A stretch of 5,735 bases of DNA from assembly GCA_003446775.1 (NCBI GenBank), contig DMCH01000105.1, positions 1-5,735 on the forward strand, written 5' to 3'. The position numbers and the translations under genes were made by a program. This DNA comes from Chloroflexota bacterium. GTDB lineage: Bacteria > Chloroflexota > Dormibacteria > Dormibacterales > Dormibacteraceae. This document shows, piece after piece, positions 1-4,889 of the stretch. Numbering within the stretch: the first letter of the stretch is position 1; every line of letters begins with the position of its first letter. Under the pieces are notes generated by a model. That model did no database searches. It saw only the letters and a list, made by a program, of their open reading frames with translations, and was not told where the DNA came from.

Positions 1-56
1 TTCGCCCCCTCCCGTGCATGTGTCCGGTCGACGCCCACCGAATCGTAGAACAGGCG

Positions 57-1190
57 TCATCCCTTCCGGCCTGCGCCAGTCAGGCCGGCATTTTCGACGT
101 AATCCGCCGTGGCGCGCAGGTAGCGATCGATGGCCTCGGGCTCGGCCGCCCGGCCCATGTGGCCGACCCGGAAGAGGCGGCCTCGGAGCTCACCCAGCCC
201 GCCGCCGATGCGGATGCGGTGATTCTTCAGCAGCCATTCGAGGTAGTCGCTCACGTCCATGCCCGGCAGCCCGAAGGCGGCCGTCGTCACCGGCGAGGCC
301 ACGCTTATCGGCGCGAGCATCTCGAACCCCATCTCCTCAAGGCCGTCGCGGACGCGGTCACGCGCCGCCGCCAGCCGCCGGCACCGGTTGTCCACGCCCT
401 CCTCCAGCAGCCGGATGAGCGCAAGATCGAAGGCTTCGATGACATTCGTCGGTATCGTCGTCGGGTGCGGGTGCCAGTCGCCCCAAAGCTCGGTGTAGCG
501 CCGCCAGGTGGCCAGGTTCAGGTACCAGCCCGCCGCCTTGGGGCGGCCGTCGTCAAGGGCCGCGAGAGCGCGGGGACCGGCGGCGACCGGCGCCACACCA
601 ATCGCCCCGCCGATGCACTTGTTGGCGACTGTGACGCAGAGATCGGCGCCCCAGGCGTCCATCTCGAACGGCACGCCCGCGACGGACGAGATCCCGTCGA
701 CGATCGCCAGCGCCCCGTGCTCGCGCGCGGCACGGCAGATCCCCTCCACCTCGTTGAGGATGCCGACCGAAGTCTCGTGGTGGACTATGCACACGGCGCG
801 GACCCCGGGGTGCTCGGCGAGCGCTGCCCGGACCTGAGCGGCCGTGATGGCCTCTGCAAGGCCCGGGTGGAAAGTGTGGACCTGAAGTCGATTGGCGGTT
901 GCGACCTCGACCATTCGATCGCCGAAGAGCCCGTTGCTGGGGATCAAGACTTCGTCGCCCGGCGAGAGCACGCTGGCGATGCACATCTCGACTCCGGCCA
1001 TGCCCGACCCGAAGACCAGGTGGACATCGCCGCTTGTCTTGAACACCTCGCGCATGCTCGACGCAGCGTGTTTGTAAAGTCGGGTCCAGTCGTCTCCGTA
1101 ATGCGCGCGGACGGGCAGCGCGAGCGCTTCCAGGATCTCGTCGTCTACGGACACAGGCCCTGGGATCATCAGGAACTCGCGATCTTCCAT
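57..1190 (-). CDS. Class V PLP aminotransferase, alanine/serine-glyoxylate type
   Basis: This is a 377-residue cytosolic PLP enzyme of fold type I, normal length for the alanine-glyoxylate/serine-pyruvate aminotransferase family. It probably moves an amino group from a small amino acid such as alanine or serine to glyoxylate or another 2-oxo acid. Visible landmarks are the N-terminal PGPVSV (10-15), the cofactor-phosphate loop GSGMAG (61-66), HHETSVG (137-143), the cofactor Asp in VDGISS (Asp165), the Schiff-base Lys191 in ANKCIGG, and RVGHMG (341-346), whose Arg should hold the substrate carboxylate. The Lys motif departs from the SQK form common in the family. The ATG at 1190 lies 5 bases after the TAG of the upstream amine oxidase, and GAGG sits 10 bases before it, so coupled translation is likely. 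Family assignment is firm. The amino donor and acceptor cannot be read from the sequence; a 2-aminoethylphosphonate or purine-catabolism (PucG-like) role is possible. Confidence 0.93.
   Translation of the reverse strand: MEDREFLMIPGPVSVDDEILEALALPVRAHYGDDWTRLYKHAASSMREVFKTSGDVHLVFGSGMAGVEMCIASVLSPGDEVLIPSNGLFGDRMVEVATANRLQVHTFHPGLAEAITAAQVRAALAEHPGVRAVCIVHHETSVGILNEVEGICRAAREHGALAIVDGISSVAGVPFEMDAWGADLCVTVANKCIGGAIGVAPVAAGPRALAALDDGRPKAAGWYLNLATWRRYTELWGDWHPHPTTIPTNVIEAFDLALIRLLEEGVDNRCRRLAAARDRVRDGLEEMGFEMLAPISVASPVTTAAFGLPGMDVSDYLEWLLKNHRIRIGGGLGELRGRLFRVGHMGRAAEPEAIDRYLRATADYVENAGLTGAGRKG
66..88 (+). terminator. Perfect 8-bp hairpin followed by TTTT on the plus strand
   Basis: CCGGCCTG (66-73) and CAGGCCGG (81-88) form a perfect 8-bp stem with a 7-base loop. 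On the plus strand the stem is followed by CATTTTC, a short T run. It lies within the last codons of the minus-strand aminotransferase gene. This placement and polarity suit an intrinsic terminator for a plus-strand gene arriving from left of the window. On the minus strand there is no T tract after it. The T run is short and offset by two bases, and in GC-rich coding DNA such a stem may be chance, so this is only a candidate. Confidence 0.3.
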
Positions 1191-1195
1191 GACCC

Positions 1196-2428
1196 CTAAG
1201 CCTCAGACATCACTTCGCGCGCGACGCGGTAACCCGACTTGATGGCACCCTCCATACCGCCGGGGCCCACCCGGTTGTCGGTGTGCTCACCGGCAAAGAA
1301 CAGCCGTCCACCCAGCGGGGCGGCAATCAGCGGCAGCACCGAATCTCGCTGGTCGCCGATCGGGGCTCGGACCACCGCGCGCGACCAGGGGTCGTGGGTC
1401 CAGCTCTTGACCGAGCCGAACAGGCGCTTGATCGGCCGTCCCACCACCGAGCTCATGGTCGCATCGACCTGGTCCAAGATCTCCTCGTCCATCAGTCCTG
1501 AAGGCTCGGCATCGCCCGCGGCCAAGCCGGAGACAACGATCTTATCGCCGCCCTGATGGACAGACTGCTCCATGACAAAGCCGGGCATCCGATCAGTGAA
1601 ACAGCCCGAGCCGATGGCTTGCTTGATGAGGTCGCGTTCCGAGTACTGCACCACGAGCCTGGTCGCATTGCCATACCGCAGCTGCAACAACGCCCTGACC
1701 TTATCGGCCGGTAGGACAGGGGCGAAGCCCAGCTCCGAAACCAACGGCCCCGGCACGGTCACCACCACACGGTCGGAGTGAAACGTCTCGTGGTCAGTCT
1801 CGACGGTCACACCTGTCGCGCTCCAGCCGACAACCCGCACCGGCTGGTTGAGGCGCACGTCGACCTTGCTCGCCAGAGCTCGGGGCAGCCGGTCATTGCC
1901 GCCCTTGATCTTTCGATAGCCCTCGCCCCAGGAGAGCTCGACGTTCAGCTCTTCTGCGTCGGCAATCCGGAGCGGGGCCGCGGGTGTGGATTGGGCGATC
2001 GCGGCCAGGAGCAGCTCCGCCGGCTGGGAGACGCGCGCCCGCCGCAGCCACTGGGCCACAGACTCGTAGTGACCCGGGCGGGTGTGGCGAATAGCCACCC
2101 GCAGCTCGGTGACCAGCTCGGCGGCTGCGTCGCGTTCGAGGCGCCGGCCGCCGAAGATGAGGTCGGGAACGTCGGTCCCGAGGCTGAACTGTTCGGTGAG
2201 CTCCAGCTCGTACCTTTCACAGAGGCCGGCGATGTTGTTCTGCCCGTGGTAGATGATCTCGGCCCCAACGTCCGCGAACTGGCCGTCCACGAACCCCTCA
2301 CGCAAGGTGAAGACCCGACCTCCAACACGGTCGCGCGCCTCCAGCACCACCACCTCATGGCCGGCGGATTGTATTTCCGTGGCGGCGACCAGGCCCGACA
2401 GCCCGGCGCCGACGACCAGCACTTTCAC
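1196..2428 (-). CDS. FAD-dependent amine oxidase (flavin monoamine oxidase family)
   Basis: A 410-residue flavoprotein expected to oxidise an amine or amino acid to an imine, passing electrons to oxygen or another acceptor. The start is a GTG at 2428. The open frame runs on to 2590, but the FAD dinucleotide fold begins two residues after this GTG and no ATG, GTG or family-like sequence lies closer upstream. Landmarks are KVLVVGAGLSG (2-12), the ribose-binding Glu30 in VLEARDRVGGR (28-38), SWTHDPW (342-348), the second FAD motif FAGEHTD (378-384), and GPGGMEGAIKSG (388-399). No cysteine is present at the covalent-flavin position, so FAD should be non-covalent. The lysine that usually faces the flavin N5 (GxxxK) appears as Arg257 in YGNATRLVV. 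No signal peptide is seen, so it is cytosolic. It heads a two-gene operon with the aminotransferase and diverges from the cyclodeaminase-family gene. Substrate is unknown. Confidence 0.9.
   Translation of the reverse strand: MKVLVVGAGLSGLVAATEIQSAGHEVVVLEARDRVGGRVFTLREGFVDGQFADVGAEIIYHGQNNIAGLCERYELELTEQFSLGTDVPDLIFGGRRLERDAAAELVTELRVAIRHTRPGHYESVAQWLRRARVSQPAELLLAAIAQSTPAAPLRIADAEELNVELSWGEGYRKIKGGNDRLPRALASKVDVRLNQPVRVVGWSATGVTVETDHETFHSDRVVVTVPGPLVSELGFAPVLPADKVRALLQLRYGNATRLVVQYSERDLIKQAIGSGCFTDRMPGFVMEQSVHQGGDKIVVSGLAAGDAEPSGLMDEEILDQVDATMSSVVGRPIKRLFGSVKSWTHDPWSRAVVRAPIGDQRDSVLPLIAAPLGGRLFFAGEHTDNRVGPGGMEGAIKSGYRVAREVMSEA
1201..1204 (-). promoter_or_regulatory. Ribosome binding site of the aminotransferase
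   Basis: On the minus strand GAGG ends 10 bases before the ATG at 1190 and lies in the last codons of the upstream amine oxidase gene. A second purine run (GGGG, 1193-1196) overlaps that gene's TAG stop but is only two bases from the ATG, which is too close. Ribosomes ending the first gene would therefore arrive at this start, supporting coupled expression and this choice of start. Confidence 0.5.
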
Positions 2429-2457
2429 GCCGCCAGCGCTTCCATCGTCTCGCGGGC

Positions 2458-2464
2458 TAGGGTA
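2458..2464. promoter_or_regulatory. Candidate bidirectional -10 element (TAGGGTA)
   Basis: The only space between the divergent starts at 2428 and 2473 is 44 bases. It contains TAGGGTA, read as TAGGGT on plus and TACCCT on minus, so both strands match the TANNNT pattern of a -10 box. Transcription to the right would begin near or at the ATG at 2473 with almost no leader. Transcription to the left would give a leader of roughly 20-25 bases before the GTG. No convincing -35 box is visible on either side, so the call rests on the symmetry and the lack of any other space. Confidence 0.35.
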
Positions 2465-2472
2465 CAGCCGGG

Positions 2473-3423
2473 ATGAAGGTGCTGATGTTGAGCCAGGCCG
2501 ATGTGCGCGAGCTGCTCGACCTGGACCGGCTCCTGGACGCCCTGGAGGAAGGATTCCGTGCGCTGAGCTCCGGCCGGGTCGACATCGCACCCCGCGCGGC
2601 CGTGAATGCGGAAGCTCAAGGCTTCCTCCAATCGATGCCTGGATACGCGGCGGGCCTGGGACTCGGCGTCAAGCTGGTCACGGGCTTCCCCGAAAACCAC
2701 CTGCTCGGACTGCCGTCCCACCAGGCGCTCATCGCGCTCTTCGATCCGGCCACCGGCTCGCCGCTGGCGGTGATGGATGGGACACGCATCACGGCGATCC
2801 GCACCGCCGGCGCGGCGGCGCTGTCCGCCCGGCATCTGGCTCGAAAGGACGCTCGGGTGCTTGCGATCCTTGGCGCGGGCGTGCAGGGCCATGCTCACCT
2901 CGAGATCTTGCCGCGGGTCAGAGATTCCGAGGAGATCCGCATCGCTTCCCGGACGGCCGAGAGCGCGCAGCGCCTGGCCGAGCTCGATCCCAGAGCACAT
3001 GCCGTCGCCAACGGCGAGGCGGCCGTCCGCGGCGCTGACGTGGTCGCGCTCTGCACCAGCTCGGTCGTGCCGGTGATCCAGCGCTCGTGGGTGAGCCCCG
3101 GCACCCATGTCTCCTCGGTCGGCTTCGCGCCGCCGGGCGGGGAGCTGGATCGTGAGCTCGCCGAGAGTGCGACCCTGTTTATTGAGTCCCGCGCCGTCGC
3201 CTTTCAGCCGGCGCCGGTAGGCTGCGCGGAGCTGGTCGGGATGGATGCCGAACAGGCGGCAGAGTTGGGCGAGGTTCTCCTCGGGACGCGCCCAGGTCGG
3301 CGGTCGCGAGGGGAGATCACCGTCTACAAATCGATGGGGCATGCCGTCGAAGACCTCGCCGCGGCGGGGCTCGTCTACCGAGCAGCCGTGGCCAAAGGCG
3401 CCGGAGCAGCCTTCGAGCTATAG
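2473..3423 (+). CDS. Ornithine cyclodeaminase/mu-crystallin family protein
   Basis: A 316-residue cytosolic protein, full length for the family that includes ornithine cyclodeaminase, archaeal alanine dehydrogenase, ketimine reductase and opine-type synthases. Landmarks are the substrate-binding Lys67 in GVKLVTGFP, the MDGTRITAIRTAGAAALSAR segment (101-120) with conserved Arg110, the Rossmann loop GAGVQG (134-139), and SRTAESAQRLAE (159-170) after the second strand, where the Arg suggests NADP(H) preference. The segment that in true ornithine cyclodeaminase carries the catalytic Asp (GADxPGKxEL) reads VGFAPPGGELD (216-226), without that Asp. Imine reduction or amino-acid dehydrogenation is therefore likelier than cyclodeamination. 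The ATG at 2473 has no clear ribosome site; a second ATG at 2485, preceded by AAGG, is an alternative and would drop four residues. It diverges from the amine oxidase operon. Family is firm, reaction uncertain. Confidence 0.92.
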   Translation: MKVLMLSQADVRELLDLDRLLDALEEGFRALSSGRVDIAPRAAVNAEAQGFLQSMPGYAAGLGLGVKLVTGFPENHLLGLPSHQALIALFDPATGSPLAVMDGTRITAIRTAGAAALSARHLARKDARVLAILGAGVQGHAHLEILPRVRDSEEIRIASRTAESAQRLAELDPRAHAVANGEAAVRGADVVALCTSSVVPVIQRSWVSPGTHVSSVGFAPPGGELDRELAESATLFIESRAVAFQPAPVGCAELVGMDAEQAAELGEVLLGTRPGRRSRGEITVYKSMGHAVEDLAAAGLVYRAAVAKGAGAAFEL

Positions 3424-3517
3424 TCTCCCGTGTCCCGCTCCAGCCTCCGTGTTCGAACTCGGCAGAGCGAAGAGGCGGCTGAACTGCTCTCGGTAGATCA
3501 GGAGGGCTGTCCGGGGA
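3424..3517. other. Convergent intergenic gap without a clear terminator
   Basis: These 94 bases separate the stop codons of the convergent cyclodeaminase-family and methyltransferase genes. A terminator serving both would be expected, but only a weak 5-bp pairing (AGAGC at 3464-3468 with GCTCT at 3486-3490, loop of 17) is present and there is no T run. GTTCGAACTC at 3451-3460 resembles a tRNA T-arm loop, but no acceptor stem or anticodon arm surrounds it. Confidence 0.4.
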
Positions 3518-4384
3518 CTACGGCACCTGGACCTGAGCAATGGCAAATGCCGGGGTCACCGCTCGGTGCCCATGGAATGGCTTGAAGTAGCGCTCGTTCA
3601 AGTCGGCAGCAGCGGCGTGAGCGGTCGGCTTCAACCCCCGCTCTCCAACGAATTTGCCGATCTGTGAAGGATCGATGCCGAACCGGACCGGCTCCCGCGT
3701 GCGTCTGGTCCGTGAGACCCATGCGGTGACCGCGCGATGGGACGAACGGCCAAGGAGCGCTTCTTCGTCCAGGTAGTCGAAGACTGCGATGCTGCCTGAG
3801 CCGGATGATTCCCGGATGAAGGCGAGCGTCGCATCGACGGCGAACGCGTCGATGTAGGGCGTGACGCCTTCCCACAGGAAGAAGGTGCGCGCGGTGCGGT
3901 CATATGTCTCCGCGGTGAGGGCACCGGCCAGCGATTGTGTAGTGAAGTCGATCGGCACGAACGCGACATGCGGCGTCTCGCCGATGCACACCCGGACCCG
4001 GGCGATCTTGTCCTGCTGCGTTGCCGGCTGATCGACCTCCACCACTTTGATCGCCCTCAACGCTGGTATCCGATAGGCCCGGGAGTCGTAGCCGGCACCG
4101 AGGATCACGACCTGCGTGACGCCGTCGCCGACGGCGGATGTCAGCGCATCATCGATGAATCGGGTCCGGGCGACGAAGTAGTCGTGAAAACCGGGCGCGA
4201 ACCGCCGCTGAAGCCAGACGCCGACATGCTCTGGCACGCGCGCCTCGCCGATCAGGTAGAGCCGGCCGCGAAGAAAACAGCGCGCGTAAGGATCGCTGCA
4301 AACTCGCATCCCGACCGGCTGCTGGGATTCGATCGCCCTGCTCGATGCGACGACCCGCGCGCTGAGGCTCGGCCCTTCTGTCAT
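3518..4384 (-). CDS. Class I SAM-dependent methyltransferase, PF04072/TIGR00027 type
   Basis: A 288-residue protein matching the leucine carboxyl methyltransferase superfamily, which in bacteria includes many O-methyltransferases of secondary metabolism. Features in order are SSRAIES near the start (14-20), FVARTRFIDDAL (70-81) with the Arg expected at the SAM carboxylate, motif I GAGYDSRAYR (96-105), the acidic ribose-binding EVDQP (116-120) followed by Lys126, PIDF (144-147) at the adenine site, and FLWEGVTPYI (169-178), the signature after strand 4. The C-terminus ERYFKPFHGHRAV (264-276) also fits. Length is normal and the gene looks intact. The ATG at 4384 places SSRAIES at the usual distance; no strong ribosome site precedes it. 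Its first bases overlap, as ATGA, the stop of an upstream degraded fragment. It is convergent with the cyclodeaminase-family gene. The methyl acceptor cannot be inferred; no biosynthetic genes surround it. Confidence 0.9.
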   Translation of the reverse strand: MTEGPSLSARVVASSRAIESQQPVGMRVCSDPYARCFLRGRLYLIGEARVPEHVGVWLQRRFAPGFHDYFVARTRFIDDALTSAVGDGVTQVVILGAGYDSRAYRIPALRAIKVVEVDQPATQQDKIARVRVCIGETPHVAFVPIDFTTQSLAGALTAETYDRTARTFFLWEGVTPYIDAFAVDATLAFIRESSGSGSIAVFDYLDEEALLGRSSHRAVTAWVSRTRRTREPVRFGIDPSQIGKFVGERGLKPTAHAAAADLNERYFKPFHGHRAVTPAFAIAQVQVP

Positions 4385-4644
4385 TGCGACTTGAACGGAC
4401 TACGCCAGGCGCGCTGCGCGAGAGCCATCGCTACCGCGGCGTCGATCGAAAGCGTTCGGCCGTGATCCAAAAAGCGTTGATAGGGCGGGATCGCTCGAGA
4501 TACTGACGAGCTCCGCGAGGCGCGGACGCTGCCTCGGGAAGAGCTCGACGGCGGCTCCCGCGCTGCGTCGCGCTTGCAGGGCCGGCGCCGGCGAGCAAGA
4601 CTGACGTCCCGACAGAACGCCTCCAAGGCCGCCAAAGATCGCCC
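4381..4644 (-). pseudogene. Possible C-terminal remnant of a LuxR/AAA-type regulator
   Basis: One reading frame of about 87 codons resembles the final segment of large ATPase/tetratricopeptide regulators (LuxR/MalT-like or cyclase-linked), whose ends read roughly ARLLGAAEALR, a linker, then WAEGRALSLEEAVALAL. Here AGRSLAALEAFCRDVSLAR lies at about 4588-4644 and FLDHGRTLSIDAAVAMALAQ at about 4414-4473, joined by a Ser/Arg-rich, low-complexity stretch that does not look like folded protein. The frame ends at TGA (4381-4383), which overlaps the methyltransferase ATG. Everything upstream of the tail, including ATPase and DNA-binding domains, is absent. The GRTLSIDAAVAMAL match is the stronger half. 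The assignment is from memory of the family consensus and could be chance in GC-rich DNA. Confidence 0.35.
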
Positions 4645-4834
4645 CGCCAATGAACTGCTCGATCCGCCGGCAGAATTCATCAAACTCATCTTGAGTGATG
4701 CCGTAACGACGCAAGATTCTTGGGTACAGCAGCGCCTTGCGAACTTCGCCCACAAGCTGTGGGCAGGCGATCAACTCGAACGCTCCATCCTGCCACAGGT
4801 CGAGCAGTCTTGAAGGCGCCCCGGCTACCCTCAA
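4640..4834 (-). pseudogene. Truncated PIN-domain toxin (TIGR00305-like) fragment
   Basis: About 65 codons match the middle of the putative toxin-antitoxin PIN family: GAPSRLLDLWQDGAFELIACPQLVGEVRKALLYPRI, then ITQDEFDEFCRRIEQF (given in two parts). The Glu of the VGEV segment is the second conserved acid of the PIN site. The first acid (the DTNVLVSA strand) is missing, and only a vestige, NIVLVEGS, appears just upstream (about 4824-4847) in another frame. The distal acids (DPDD or similar) are also missing: after FIGGA near 4640 the frame gives unrelated residues until it stops at 4400. An intact family member is about 130-145 residues. With no start beyond a weak TTG at 4834 and no complete metal site, it cannot be an active nuclease. 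No antitoxin gene is seen on either side. Confidence 0.6.
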
Positions 4835-4889
4835 CCAAGACGATATTGAACCGGACCGGGTGATTGGTACTCGGGGCGGAGGACCCCGC

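Noticed and set aside
18..1199. Plus-strand open frame of 393 codons
   Set aside because: It is antisense to the aminotransferase, which has clear family motifs. The translation has no recognisable domain and is His/Arg/Asp-rich, as expected from the complement of GC-rich codons.
2429..2590. 54-codon N-terminal extension of the amine oxidase from an ATG at 2590
   Set aside because: The extension is Pro/Arg/Gly-rich without a signal-peptide pattern, overlaps the divergent gene, and the FAD fold begins two residues after the GTG at 2428.
2425..3342. Minus-strand open frame of 305 codons
   Set aside because: It is antisense to the cyclodeaminase-family gene, shows no family motif and is an artefact of high third-position GC.
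3451..3460. GTTCGAACTC resembling a tRNA T-arm or attachment-site core
   Set aside because: No matching acceptor stem, D-arm or anticodon arm could be found around it, and no second copy was seen in the window.
4872..4888. CGGGG/CCCCG 5-bp stem after the E1 beta stop as a terminator
   Set aside because: The stem is short, the loop is 7 bases and no T run follows on the minus strand; chance pairing is likely at this GC content.
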